Notes under the pieces: model-generated | Seen by the model: the letters and a program-made list of their open reading frames with translations, nothing else | Told to the model about the DNA's origin: nothing | The model's database searches: none | Source of the DNA: Andrena cerasifolii | Lineage: Eukaryota; Arthropoda; Insecta; Hymenoptera; Andrenidae | Assembly (NCBI RefSeq): GCF_050908995.1 | Contig: NC_135130.1 | Location: forward strand, 8,115,001-8,179,000 | DNA length: 64,000 nucleotides | Reading direction: 5' to 3' | Translations under genes and position numbers: made by a program | Part shown: positions 1 to 11,939 of the stretch, one piece after another | How the letters are laid out: every line of letters begins with the position of its first letter | How positions within the stretch are numbered: position 1 is the stretch's first letter

Positions 1-333
1 CTAGACTGCTTTTAAATACACAGCTTGTCAATTCGATATGTTAGTGGTGATTCTTCATGAGCAAATTTGTTGGTTCGGTTTGTGGTTATCAAAAATTGGG
101 AAAATGGACAGTCTGACTACCGCGTCACGTTCATACCGGCCCTAGAGGTGTTATGCGTCATTCTTACAGTCTTTCCGTAGCAGGGGACCAAATTCTTCTT
201 TTACCAAAAAGAAGATATAGATTTAGACAAAGCGTAGGTAAGATAGGCCTACATTTTAAGGAAGGTTCTGTGCCACCCAGGGGGACCAAGCCGTCTTTGT
301 TTGGCTGAAGTTTTCCCGTTTAGTTAGCACCGT

Positions 334-782
334 ATTGGTAGGAGGCGCTAGGTACATCACACACACATACCTACGTGTATCAGTGAGCACGACACACAAC
401 CTTTCGACGTTGGTGAAATGTTACCATGACGACCGTCGTCATTTAGAAATGTTTGGCGCAGACACCAGGAAGTGTCCTCACTTTCCCTGGTTTACCCTTT
501 CTAAGGCCGTCTGACCATGGATTGTCGCGTCAGTGACGCGTATGCAGCAGATAGAAGGATATACAAAGCAATTGAATATATTTTCTTTTCCTAAGAAAAG
601 AAGAAATATTCAATTTCAATGTTTATCCTTCTATCTGCTGCATACGTGTCGCTGGCGCGACGATCCGTGGACAGGTTTTAAAGTAAACGGTACATTACAC
701 GTATACACATACACATACGTCCCGATTCACACCAATTCACACATTCATAGTTTAGTACGCACCTCATTGGTAGGAGGCGCTA
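334..782 (+). repeat. diverged direct repeat pair around a 17-bp core
   Basis: The 17-bp sequence ATTGGTAGGAGGCGCTA occurs at 334-350 and again at 766-782. In both cases it is preceded by a similar TTTAGT..GCACC stretch, so the repeated unit is about 30 bp. The two copies bracket the hairpin at 535-650, which suggests ends or fragments of one mobile-element family. No coding sequence is seen in the interval. Confidence 0.6.
535..650. repeat. long imperfect hairpin (foldback repeat)
   Basis: The stretch reads as an imperfect palindrome. The left arm begins GACGCGTATGCAGCAGATAG and the right arm ends with its near-perfect complement, with A/T-rich inner arms meeting near 590-600. An open frame crosses it, but that is a by-product of the palindrome. 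This is probably a miniature foldback element; no target duplication was identified. Confidence 0.7.
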
Positions 783-932
783 CAAACTCTGCTTCAACTT
801 TCGTAAGAGGGAAGCTTGGCCCCCCTGAGCCCAATTCAGGCGCCAACCAACAATTTCAATTTTTGAGCGCCAGCTGGTTTCGAAAAGTAGCCGAAATGGC
901 GGAATTCCGCCCAATCTGGCAACTCCGATTTA

Positions 933-1305
933 AAGGTGCAATTTCATGCTGACACTCGACGCTCGTTTTGACCAGAGTTAGGGCGGTATTCTCAGTCGCT
1001 ACTTATTCTTAAGCATGCGGCATCCTCTACTAACCTAGTAGCTAATAAAGGATGCCGAATGCTTAAGCATTTGCTTAAGAATAATGAAGAATAAGTAGCG
1101 ACTGAGAATACCGTCCTTAGGAGCGATGGGGCCGCAGTGAATGGAGGGGGAAACACCTACAGGAGCGGTGGTAATGTGTGCATGAACTGCGCCTGCGTCA
1201 GTCACGCACACATTACCACCGCTCCTGTAGGTGTTTCCCCCTCCATTCACTGCGGCCCCATCGCTCCTAACTCTGGTTTTGAGCGTCAGCATGAAATTGC
1301 ACCTT
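933..1305. repeat. inverted-repeat element containing two nested hairpins
   Basis: The outer arms are 933-953 (AAGGTGCAATTTCATGCTGAC) and 1285-1305, which are exact reverse complements over about 21 bp. Inside lie two further long hairpins side by side. One spans 982-1114 (arms beginning GGCGGTATTCTCAGTCGC). The other spans 1118-1269 (arms TAGGAGCGATGGGGCCGC, almost perfect over about 60 bp). The whole resembles a non-autonomous foldback transposon into which, or around which, other foldbacks were inserted. No transposase is present. Confidence 0.75.
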
Positions 1306-1991
1306 GATCTAAACATTTTACAGGTTATGTGGCGATGTGGTGTTGCCACCTAGCGTGACCCAACGTCTAACAATAAAGACAACAATATTTTTGCTATCGC
1401 GTGATGATGTAAATCGCTGACAGTATGTCATTTGTTCCATTGTTCCACCCTTTCGAAAATCTCCGTGTTATTATTCGTTGAGGATTCTGCTGCAAGGTAC
1501 GACTCGCTCGTGACGCATTACTACGACGCAGAATATTCAGCTGATATTATAGCTCGCCTCTATGTAGCCCAGAAACATTTTCATATTTCCACCCGTGCCT
1601 TTAGAAGCATTCCTCGACGACCGTTTAAAGTACTACGCACAAACGTTCGTTTTATATCGACCGTAATCAGTTTCGTACGAAACGCTCGCATTGATCGTAA
1701 TAAACGATATGCTTGAGCTGTTGCCTACGCGAAGGTGCTGCAAAAGTAATAACGTGGAATAAGGTTATCGGATTGCATAATGATACAGGAAATTTCTTGG
1801 TAGCATAATGGTAGACTGTACCTTATCCGTCGCTTCTTTCTGCGTTGTAAATTCTAAATCTTTCGGACGGCATTCGGCTCGTACTGCTCTTAGAAACGCT
1901 TGTCTTCTTTCAGGTGGCATGAGATCGCATGGAAATAGATCATAAGTATCGTCGAGGTTTTGTAGCTTTGGTAAATTTCAAGATATAGAAG
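1306..1991. other. gene-free stretch upstream of the STK11IP-like gene
   Basis: No convincing coding exon is seen. A short open frame at 1432-1716 shows no recognisable domain. The 5' UTR and promoter of the downstream gene must lie here, but I see no clear TATA box. Confidence 0.4.
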
Positions 1992-4900
1992 ATGAATAGC
2001 GGTCAAGGTGCAGCCGATGTGCAGGAAATCGTGAAGCTCGCGAAGCTGTTGCATCAGAACGGAGATAAAGTGCTGAGCGCGTCTGGCAAGCTCTCTTTAT
2101 CGACCACGTTACTTTATAATCTGAACGTGGCTTTCTCTCTGATCGTGGACGAACCCGAAGACCTAGAATCTTCGTTTCAAGTATGCAACAGCTCGAAGTT
2201 CGACATATTCCGAGACCTGAAGTTCCTGCACGATTTCGTGCAGAAGACAGTTGGGTTGAAGGTGACCTACTGTGCGAACAATCCCAGGATCCCCGTAGAT
2301 ATCACAAAGTTCAGGTGCTTGAAGAATCTCGAGCTGAAGAAGATTAATATCGAGCTGATAAAAGGGCTCCAAGGAGTCAGAGGTCAGCTCGAGAGTGTAA
2401 TCTTGGCTGGTAGAAAAGGAATTTGTACAGTCAGCCAGCTGTTAGGTAATTATAAACACGAAACGTTTAGGATTGATAGTTCTACGATGTAAGAAATTGT
2501 CTTATGCAGCTAGCTGCGGTAGAGACGCCGGCATCGGGTTCGTTTGGGGTTCGTTGAAGCATTTGGCGTTGCCTTACAACGCTCTGGAACAATTGGATAC
2601 ATCTCTGGAACTGGCGCCGTGGTTGCAGATAATAGACTTGAGCCACAACTTGCTAACGTCCGCGGATGAACTGTCCTGTTTACCTAACTTGAAGTACGTG
2701 AACCTGGGATACAACAAGCTGGAGGCAGTACCTACGTTCAATAAGGCTGCCTCGCACTCTCTGCGCGTGTTAGTTCTGAAGAACAATTACATGGAGACTC
2801 TGAGTGGTAATATGCCGTTGCGTTCGAGCTTGTAAATCTTCTTTAAAACCCTGAAGGTTTTCTCTGCAACAGGTTTGCAGAATCTGGAATGCTTAACGGA
2901 GTTGGATTTATCTTACAATTGCTTAACGGAGCATTCGACTTTGCGGGCTTTGAAAAGAATGTCGACTTTGTTATGGGTGTCTCTGGAAGGAAATCCCTTT
3001 TATTATCGCCCGAGACACAGACGGCTGTCCATAGAATATCTGCATCCGTGTTTAATTTACACCAAGGTGACTCGGCTACGGCAGGCTTGGGAATTAAGCG
3101 AACTTGGCCGCTGATTTTCAGAGGCAACGCCTCCTTTCTCCCGCTGCGCGTCCCGGAGGCGTTGCCTCTGAAAATCGGCCGCCAAGTTCACTCGATTCCC
3201 AAGCCTGTTCTATGGAATACAATCGAGCGTTATAATGTAGAAATGCGAATGAAATATGATTCAGTTTGTTTTAGACCATACACCGCTGTCGAGATCAGAG
3301 AAGCAATGCATCGCGGAGAACCGACATATTCTAATCGGACCCGACCAGGCTGCGTCGAATGACTTCCTTGCCTCCGTGTCGAATTCGTTGAACCCTAGTA
3401 GCCTGACCGCATCAATTAGCTCTTCTACTTACAATGAGTTCGTGGTAGGAATGCCGACAGAATTACCAAGTAACACGGAGAAGGGTTTACCGAAGAGCAA
3501 GAGAAGATCGAATGTGAGAGAAGCTGTTATCGCGGACGAACAAGACGAGAAAGAATTGGATATGACGTCCAGCATTTGCAGCTCTTATTTAGGTAATTAT
3601 TTATCGTCGAAGAGGCACAGGCAAGCGTGGGAATATGGTCGCGTTCACTTTAGCCATTTCTTTCGCAGAACCTGCGAAGGATTATTTGGAGATCAAGGAA
3701 CAGATTTCGGCGTTGCGAGAGAAGTATGGGGAAGATAACTGGCTGAGCAGCCACGCTGGAACCTTTGTTCAGGATATCATGGGTTTGCAATCTTCGTCGT
3801 ATTCTATAGTAATACCAGACTCTACGCCGACAAGTCTGGAGGAAGCGAATAGCGGCCATGATTCTGCGATCGATTTAATAAAGAGGACCGAGGCGGAAGA
3901 TTCTGAATACCCGGTGAAGGGAAATAGGGAGATCGATAAAGAGAAGAAAGGGCAGACTGAGGTATCGAACGAGGAAGAGAGTGTTTCTGAAACTCTTTGT
4001 TCTGAAACTAGTGACGCCGCAAGCGCTCTCGTAAATATAGCTGAGCCACCCTACGACCCAATAGAAGGTAAGATACACATACGCGTGAAAGGTACATATA
4101 TTAATTCCCGCTCTTTGTAAACACGCAGAAGCAGGAGATTTGTATCTAGTTCAGAAGAAGAACGAGGACAACGAGCTAGAAGAATTGTTCTTGATAATAA
4201 CGTTAGAGTAAGTGTTCTTTACTCTATCGATCCATACATTTCCTCTTATTTAATTGCTAACTGATGGTACGATCGCAGTGATATCAAAGAAAGAGATTCG
4301 ATGACTGGGAAAATGAAGTGCTCGTGGTCCACGAGCTCTGTGCTGTCTTGCGTACTGGGAAGAAGCGAGCCAGTTACGGTGGATATAATTTTTGACACGA
4401 CACGCGAAGCCCGACAAAATAGGAAGTATTTCGTGGAATCGGACGACGCGAAGGTAAAAAGATTAGAGACAGTTTTAGAAACAGATGGCAGTTAATGTGT
4501 TGTCTAATTACATCGCAGAAAATAGTAACGACGATTGGCGAGAGAATTAAGAAGCGGCCAATATCGTTGAAAGTGTTCAAGTGCATGAAATGTTCGACTC
4601 ACTTCTCTCAAGACACGGAATATGTCACCGTAATAAGTTCATCCACGTCAGGTATACCATTGATAGCGGCACGAGCCGCGAGCGAACGTAAGATTGTGGT
4701 ATTAAATTGTATCGTTTTCAGCCGGAAAGCAGCTGAAATGCCCCACTTGCAAGAGTACCCTAGTCATCGAAACGGACGAGCTATCGAACCTAGACAAAGA
4801 AAGCGAAGCTACCGAAGAGTCTTCGAACTATTCGACTAAAGATGAATACTCTGAAAATACAGTAAAAACTACTATGCAACATTCTGAGTCCTCCTCCAGT

Positions 4901-7770
4901 ATCGGTAAGATCGATTTTAACTCTTGCAACCTACTTTGCAACCCAGCCTTTTTTTATGTAATTTTGGTGTTCCTTTTACGATCCAGTAAGTATGGGAACA
5001 GTTAACAGTGTTCTTGTTGTATTTACGATGCTGAATTTTTATAACACTGGTGTCTTTCAGTTCTTAGTAAAAAATAATACATATTCATTAATTTCTTGAA
5101 TGTGTATGCACTAATCGTATCGCTGCGTATCCATGCGTTTCACTATCGACTGGGACTATAACATACTAATCCCGGTGCAGGTGGAACGGAGGGTGGAGAT
5201 AGATCCGCCACCACTTCTCTGGTGCACTCCGACTCTCATACTCAAGCTCAAGCCTGCTGTAAGCTTCAGCCACGATAATTTACTACAGCACTTTCTGTTT
5301 CTCTCAGGCTTCCCTCACGTTTCAAAGGCGATAGGCTACTATCTTAGCTGCTTGAATATTTAGCTTCCTTTACGATTAATCACTGTCAATACCTTAGGCC
5401 CACATTTTTGTTTCTGCGCTTGAAGTAGATTTTTACACTTTTCGTCGGCGCCTCTACTCAACAACAGCATAAAGGCCGAAGCGCGGCGACTGAAGCAAAA
5501 TTTTCGTTGAAAATATTTTCCCGAAGCGAAGTTTTCGTTGAGAATATTTTGGCGAAGCGCGGCGACACGAAGCGAAAAGTTTATAAAAAATTAATGACCG
5601 AAGCGCAGCGACAATTAATTATTAATTTCTTTGATTCGCTTCGCCGCGCTTCGCCAAAATGCGCGACGGCCTTAACGCTGTGAGAAGCAAAAAGAAAAGT
5701 ATAAGGGCCAACTACAGCAGACGCATTACACTAATATATCTCCTGTTAAGCGTCGAGTAATCATTAAATTATATAGAAGTGAAGATATATCACTTTATCG
5801 TCAGCAGGTTCAGCGACAAGTTTGGAAGAATCAAGAGAATCCACCCCATCCACGAATACTTTGAACAAGAAATACGACAGCGACATAGAGATACTTAGCA
5901 ACCCAAGTCAAAGTAGCATCGAAGTTCTGGACGAAGCTTCGAGGTAGGCCAATTTCTTTTGTACCTCCGCTTTCGCATTGCGTTCTTACACGTGGAATCA
6001 ATAGACGCGCTTATTTACACCTAAAAGTGGTTACACGTTCAGTTACTGACTAATCGATTAACTCTCGCTTGATATTATTTCCATGATCACCGTAGAACTC
6101 ATCTGACACCTCATAGAAAGCGCTCTTCAGAGGAAAGGCGCACTGCCGCTGCTCCAGCCCTCTTAACAACACCAGACGCATTGCCAATTATGACTGGCTT
6201 GACTGAGAGTAACTCTTCAGGTTTGCTATTTCAAAATTTCCAGCGTCTATTTCATTGCACGCATAATTGTAAGTTAATAGTTACTAGCAGATGTTATATT
6301 TGCAGGCTCTTTGACAGATAGTATTTGTACAGTGTACGAGAATAAGGTAATCAGGCAGGTTAATGCCGACGAAAAGTCCCTTAGCAGTAGTAATGATAAA
6401 GAGACCAAACATGCTCCCGTAACTAATTTAACTTCCATGCTGGGTGGTAGGTGAAACTACGTCTATATACTCGAATCCGTGGCGCACCGTAACTCTGTCT
6501 AACGTTAAGATTTGTAGGTTTACTTCAAAGTATAAAGCTCGGCAGCAATAAGCCGCTGGTGTTGAAAGAGGAAGAGGAACCGAATCTCTTGGGCAGTAAT
6601 ATCCAGTACTCGTACACAGATTTCAGCAGCATAGATCACAGAATAAAGTTGCATATCATCTTGAACGTATTTGAGCAGGAAAACGAAGAGCTCGTCCTCC
6701 TTCTTAGGGTAATACATAGAAACCTACGGTCCCGCCACTGTTTACTGTCCCAAGCAAACATTCCTCAACTTCTAGGCGGACTTTCTCATGCCTAACGCAA
6801 ACTCCACGTTCCCTGGTTGCTTGGTCCTATCGACGTCGAAAGTATACGTTCTCAAAATCGACGGATTAGAAGGGTAAAAGTGACTTGTCGCGACTCGATA
6901 TCCATGAAACCTTGTGCCTTGTTTAAAGCCATTTATATTATAGAGAGGATCCACAGCGTTGGCTGCACAAGGAGATTAGTTGGACGATGGACAGATTGCG
7001 ATCATTCGCGCCGTTGCCGTTCAAGCAAGGTGTGCTGATCGAATTAGAGCAGCCTAACAAATTGAACGACGAGCTGCAGTCCAGTATTACGTTCCTCTGT
7101 ATCCTACAAGACTTTCAAAGAACCTCTAACTTCCTATTCTATATCACCGGTGAGCAAAGAAGAAAGTGTTCGCTCACCCGCGCATACTTTTAAGTACATA
7201 GACTTTCAATCGCAGACCTGTCGCTGCCACCCAGCTGCGAAGTTGAATTCACTGTGCCGGAGCATTGCACCGCTTTGATGCATCGCTTGCTAAAAAAGTG
7301 CGTAAATTACCAGGACGGAGATCCCGTGAGGCTGCTCGCTTTATTTTCTTCCGCTTCGTTGAAACACGAGCTGCTTGTCTATCAACACGAGATGTCCAAC
7401 TTGATCGTAACTGCGTCTGTGCTGGCGATATGTAACATGCAGTGGCTTTTGCCAGGGAGTAAAGAAGAGCCGCAAGTAGTGAGGGAGCAAGCTATGAGCA
7501 ATCTGATCGGAGTGGTAAGAATTATTCTAAATTCGCACGAGGCAGAGATGTGAAACTATTCTTTTATGTTCGCAGGATCATTACAGCTCGTCGTTGACCT
7601 TGAACTTTTTAGACGAGGTGGCAGGTCAGGAGGACTCGTGGGTGTTAAACTTTGTGTCTGTGAGCGCCGCGGAAACAGTCATCCATTCTGTGCAAACGCC
7701 GTGGGAAGAGCTGTTCTCGATCCCTTTGCAGATTACTACTTGCAAAGCGCAGGACGCTGAGCGCGTATGA
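1992..7770 (+). CDS. STK11IP: STK11-interacting protein-like (LKB1-interacting protein 1), LRR protein
   Basis: Eighteen exons, all in phase: 1992-2445, 2510-2806, 2873-3066, 3265-3592, 3669-4067, 4129-4207, 4279-4453, 4519-4651, 4722-4904, 5181-5258, 5808-5943, 6117-6220, 6306-6446, 6518-6708, 6776-6873, 6944-7149, 7216-7514, 7576-7770 (1229 aa; vertebrate homologues are about 1090 aa). The N-terminal helical region precedes leucine-rich repeats at about residues 155-290 (e.g. LQIIDLSHNLL, LKYVNLGYNKL, LTELDLSYNCL, then LWVSLEGNPFYYRP). A basic motif SKRRSNVREAVI follows the repeats. At about 640-710 there is a two-CxxC zinc-ribbon-like segment (KCMKCSTHF, LKCPTCKSTLVIE), preceded by DIKERDSMTGK. 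Then comes a serine-rich linker with ILSNPSQSSIEVLD and a long C-terminal PH-like region. Known for the family: binding of the kinase LKB1 and lysosome/mTORC1-linked roles in mammals; the role here is inferred. The start is the first ATG of exon 1 (GAAGATGA). The intron at 3593-3668 was preferred over a 31-bp alternative at 3638-3668. Confidence 0.82.
3082..3207. repeat. near-perfect hairpin filling an STK11IP intron
   Basis: The 198-bp intron 3067-3264 contains a 126-bp inverted repeat. The arm beginning CAGGCTTGGGAATTAAGCGA is mirrored by one ending at 3207 with AAGCCTG, with a central loop of about 20 bp near 3135-3150. It looks like an insertion of a foldback MITE into an originally short intron. 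It would form a strong stem in the pre-mRNA. Confidence 0.8.
5471..5674. repeat. intronic repeat with GAAGCGCGGCGAC motifs and inverted ends
   Basis: Lies in the 549-bp intron 5259-5807 of the STK11IP-like gene. Several copies of a CGAAGCGCGGCGAC-type motif occur in direct orientation (about 5477, 5551, 5600). An inverted copy (GCTTCGCCGCGCTTCGCC) is near 5638. The ends AAGGCCG and CGGCCTT are complementary. This accounts for the unusual length of the intron. Probable small mobile-element remnant. Confidence 0.55.
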
Positions 7771-7850
7771 AATGATTTTTATTATCGTAGAAGGATACTC
7801 TAGTCGAAGGACACGCGCCAGGTGACCGTCAAACGAATACAATGCATAAA

Positions 7851-7856
7851 AATAAA
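7851..7856 (+). terminator. polyadenylation signal AATAAA, STK11IP-like gene
   Basis: A canonical AATAAA lies 81 bases after the TGA stop, within an A-rich run. A second AATAAA occurs near 7943. Confidence 0.6.
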
Positions 7857-8094
7857 TCAATACTGCTTGTATTTTGCACGTACTGTACGGTTAGTTTCTT
7901 TTTTTTATAAAGTCTGTATAATTCAATAACTGGACAGACGATAATAAATGCTCTTAATAGTAGTCACATTCGGCCAGTGGAGATGTACTTAGTATGAGCC
8001 GTTGTAAAAAGTGTAGGAAACATCGACTAATGCAATATAAACATTTCCTTCTGATATGTCTATCTTATAAGGGATGCTTGGATACCCGAACACT

Positions 8095-9015
8095 CCGATT
8101 TTTTTAAACTGTGCGGGTTTGTAGAGGACCTCAATAGAAGCATCAGGCAATTTTTCGTTTGTGCCCGTTTTCGGTTCTTCGGGATGAAAACACCCCTTAA
8201 AGGTTGATGTGTGATTTTCTATTTTTAACCGACTTCAAAAAAGGAGGAGGTTATAGATTCAATCCGTATGCATTTTTATTTTTATCTTTTCTTATGTTTG
8301 TCCCCGTATAACTCCTCAGCATGTGGATCGATTTTGATGATCTTTGTTTTATTCGAAAGATATTGGCCCAATCTTTTGCCAGTTCTGGTTAATAATAAGG
8401 ACCGTTGTCACCTAATTATTAGTTTATGTACGCACGCGCTTATCTCCCCAGCATGTTGTGTCAATATATATAGAATTTAAAAGTTAAGACTAAATTTTTT
8501 TTTAAAAAGAATTAAAACCGACTCCAAAAAAATTAAAATGCACTAAAAAGTAAAAAATAACTTTTTCCCTTATTTAATTTATGACTCTCATATTTTTTAA
8601 GTCGTAGATTAAATAAGAGAAAAAATATTTTTTAGTGCATTTTAATTTATTTTTTTAAAGTCGATTTTAATTTTTTTTCCTGTATATCTTGAAAACTGTA
8701 TTAGATATAAAAAAAAATATTCGAATGAAAACTTAACGACTTTTTATGGTCTATAAAACTGTGTACTCAAACTGTTTAAAATTTGTAATTTAAACAGGAA
8801 AATATTCCCTGCTACAAATTTTAAACAATTCGATTACATAGCTTTATACGGTATAAAAAATTGTTAAATTTTCTTTATAACAATTTTTTTTATATCTACT
8901 ATAGGTTTCAAGATATACTGAAAAATATGAAACCACACCTTATCCGTTAAGGGGCGTCTTCACCGCGAAGAATCGAAAATGGTCCGATACAAACCTGCAC
9001 AGTTTGAAAAAAGTG
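8095..9015. repeat. long terminal-inverted-repeat element, about 0.9 kb
   Basis: The left arm (8107-8215) contains AAACTGTGCGGGTTTGTA, then TTCTTCGGGATGAAAACACC. The right arm (about 8935-9005) carries the diverged reverse complement (TACAAACCTGCACAGTTT and the matching block ending GGGGCGTCTTCACC). Arms are about 100 bp and roughly 80% alike by eye. The interior is AT-rich with no transposase frame. It includes at 8227-8252 the motif AACCGACTTC followed by an A run and GGAGGAGG, which I recall from other insect repeats. Likely a non-autonomous DNA transposon; exact ends not fixed. Confidence 0.55.
8513..8671. repeat. AT-rich palindrome inside the larger inverted-repeat element
   Basis: The arms are ACTCCAAAAAAATTAAAATG with GCACTAAAAA on the left and the complementary TTTTTAGTGCATTTTAATTT on the right. 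They are separated by about 75 bp that also pair partly. It is nested in the 8095-9015 element. Confidence 0.55.
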
Positions 9016-9524
9016 ACCCTTGTTAGTCATTGGAACAAATTGAATTTGTAACGGTGCTATTAATACTAACAATAAGTAACAGGAGATACGAGAAGTAACC
9101 TTTTATATATTGTCCACTTTAAGTAGTCGAACAGTTAACGACGCTGTAAATCTTTATTCATATCTCTGATATCGAAAGTAACGTAATGATTATTTGCTAA
9201 CATATTTCACGGATAGTTTTTTTTATGACTCACACGTGCGTGGGCACAGTCTTTGTATACTACCGTTTGTATAACAATGTTTGTAAAGGAAGAATCGCAA
9301 CGATGAATAATACTTGAATAACACTGTCAGTCTGTGATATATATATTTTTTAATTTGTATCGTACGTGGTTGTGTGTGTAATGTACCTTCTAAAACTGTA
9401 TATTTCTATTTATAACAAAGCGAAAGAAACTAGTGAGAGACAGTTTCGCATTAGCTTCATCAAAGCCGGTCACACTTCGTTTCGCATTCTATACTTCGAT
9501 GTGAATTAAGCCATTGGTTGCATT

Positions 9525-9770
9525 CAGCCGACAAATGCCCGATTTCTTCACCTCCGATTAAAGTCCCGGTTAGTAAACGACGAATTGGATGCTATCATGT
9601 GGCAGTTATGTGGTACATAACTCTAACTGGAAGATTACTGAAGGTGAAGAAATCGGCCGAAAACCGGTGAGTGATTTCACTAGATTTTACTTGCTTCGAC
9701 CAATAAACGTGCAAGTTCAGAGTAAAATCTAGTGAGATCACTCACCGGTTGCTCACCGGTTGTTTCGGCT
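9525..9770. repeat. foldback repeat with strong inner stem
   Basis: The inner stem joins CCGAAAACCGGTGAGTGATT (from about 9657) to its complement ending at 9768, with a loop around 9691-9720. An outer block, CGATTTCTTCACCT near 9539, has its complement AGGTGAAGAAATCG at 9641-9655. No target duplication was recognised. The rest of 9016-10307 holds no gene I can support. Confidence 0.6.
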
Positions 9771-10307
9771 GATCGCACCGTTTTCGCATATTCCATTGAT
9801 TACTAGCAAAAGTTTGCGCTATTCAATAAGTATCGCAATGATGTGAAAAGTTACCTGTATATATGTAAATAAATTGTTATCGTGTCTATTACACGTCTCT
9901 ACATTACAAGAATGGAAATTATATGCTTTTCTACGAAATGCTGCGTTGGCTTGTTACACCTTCCATAAATTTCTTACAAACCGTCCCGAAGGTTAACATG
10001 TGTTCGTAAGAATAGGTGTTGCGTACAGAGCGAATATCTGAATTTCGTGTTACTATGGTCCTAATTGAGATGAGACACACGGAGATGTGCGTATTGAAGG
10101 CAAGGTGTATTGATGGTAATAGAGAATGTAATATGTAAATTAAACAGTCGCTAGATGCTGGAAATAACTCAGTAAGTTTCTGGGAGCTGTACGTGAAACG
10201 TATTCCAAGTTCGCATAAGTAGTCTGTGGAATTCGCTTGTAATAGGCTCTCTTAAAAGTATATTTCAGAGTAGGAGTGGTAGCGTAAGAAGATATATTTA
10301 AATAAAC

Positions 10308-11628
10308 ATGAGCGGGATTGTAAGAATAATATATTTGCTGGCAATTAGTAAGTTACTCGCACTAGCACTAGCACGTTCAATATTAATTTGAATAATTTTA
10401 TATTAATTATCCTTTTAGTTTCGCTCGGCCTGGGACATTTCGGATACAGTAATCGTGGTGGGTAATATTCTCTAACGATACACTTTCGCTTAGTGTTTAT
10501 ATCTGACTGCGATTATGTTTCAGATCAACATGTATGGGTGAAGAAATTCAAATCGTGCGGTGGGAAGTTACAATCCCCTATATCCATTTCGTCGTCCCGA
10601 TCACTCGCTCTCCCTTTACCTGCGCTCGAGGTAATCGGTTACCACAACTTCCTTCCACGTCCGCTGAGTTTGAAGAACACTGGCCATTCAGGTAAAGCGA
10701 GTCAAAGGCTTTAGCGCGTTCAGTCTCGATTTGACTTTACGTTCTTCCAGTTGAAGTGGACATAGACAACGTTCAGAGAAGTACACACCTGCCCTATATA
10801 TATGGAGCTGCGCTAAAAGCGAATGTGGAGTACGTAGTAGATCATCTACATTTCCATTGGGGTGCGAAAAATAATAGAGGCTCCGAGCACGTTTTAAATG
10901 GAGTCAGGTAGAAGATATACGAGCATAGGTCGTTCGGATGTTTTCTTATTTTTCTAAGTTCTTTGGGTCCATTCTGTAGGTATCCAATGGAAATGCACAT
11001 AGTTCATAGGAACAAAGCGTACTCGAACTTTTCTCACGCATTGAACTACGAAGATGGTCTCGTGGTTTTAGGAATCTTCTTTCAAGTAACTTTATGTCCG
11101 TGTAATCCGTAATTGGAAGCTTGAAAGAACCTAATTGCTGCGTGTTTAGTTGCAGGAGGAGGACAACAAGCTACTGTCTCCCATTTTGAATGATCTGATA
11201 AACGTGAAGTGGCTGCATAAAGAAACGACATTGGATAGACCCGTAACACTAGCTTCGCTGTTACCCCGGAACACGGATGTGTTTTATACCTATAAAGGTT
11301 CGTTAACTACGCCCCCGTGTAGCGAAGTGGTAACGTGGATAATCTTCTCGACTCCAACACCGATATCTTTTACTCAGGTACTCGGAATGTTTCAGTTAAC
11401 ATTTCTCGATATAGAAGCGTTTCTCGAATCTAGTTTTGTACCATCTACTTCCAGATAAACAAGTTTCGACCGCTTTCCAACGGGGAAGCTAAGATGGCAG
11501 ACAATTTCAGGATACTACAACATGTAGGGCTTAGAAAAGTGTACGTTAGGAGACTGAATTCATTGCTAATTGCGAAGTACAATGGAACGACTTTCAATAG
11601 CACAAATTTAGAGTGGTTCTGGCGTTGA
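10308..11628 (+). CDS. secreted alpha-carbonic anhydrase
   Basis: Seven exons: 10308-10347, 10419-10457, 10524-10691, 10751-10907, 10980-11085, 11156-11377, 11455-11628 (301 aa). The enzyme hydrates CO2 to bicarbonate and a proton. Residues 1-20 form a hydrophobic signal peptide (IVRIIYLLAIISLGLG), so the product is secreted. The alpha-CA core is complete: FGYS near the N-terminus, CGGKLQSPI, NTGHSV (His64-type proton shuttle), HLHFHWG (two zinc histidines), GSEHVL (gate Glu), MEMHIVH (third zinc histidine) and GSLTTPPCSEVV (Thr199/200). It ends KFRPLS..DNFR..Q. No GPI tail or transmembrane segment is seen at the C-terminus. The donor of exon 2 (GTGGGT at 10458) was chosen because the stronger-looking GTAATA four bases on breaks the frame. 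Catalytic activity is inferred from intact residues. Confidence 0.9.
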
Positions 11629-11939
11629 ATCTGAAATTGTGACACGAAAAGCCCTGTGTTCGTTGGATGGAAATAAGTTTCAACGGTACGCTTTGGTAAA
11701 ATCATAGAATGTAATGTATTCGATTATTGTAAAATGGAAATAAGTAGTTCAGTGTCACGATATGAAATTGAACGCATCGAAGATACTGCTTGCGGTTACG
11801 GACTATGCCCGCTTCGAACAAGATATGTAAACTTAGAATTGACATAAACTATTGAAGTTTAAATATTGTTCTAATATTTATCTGGTCATTATTTCATGAA
11901 TCTTGGCTCATAGTTACCATTCATCACGATAGTGCACTG

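Noticed and set aside
3638..3668. 31-bp intron in the STK11IP-like gene
   Set aside because: Below a plausible intron length; the donor at 3593 (TTAG|GTAATT) gives a 76-bp intron with the same phase.
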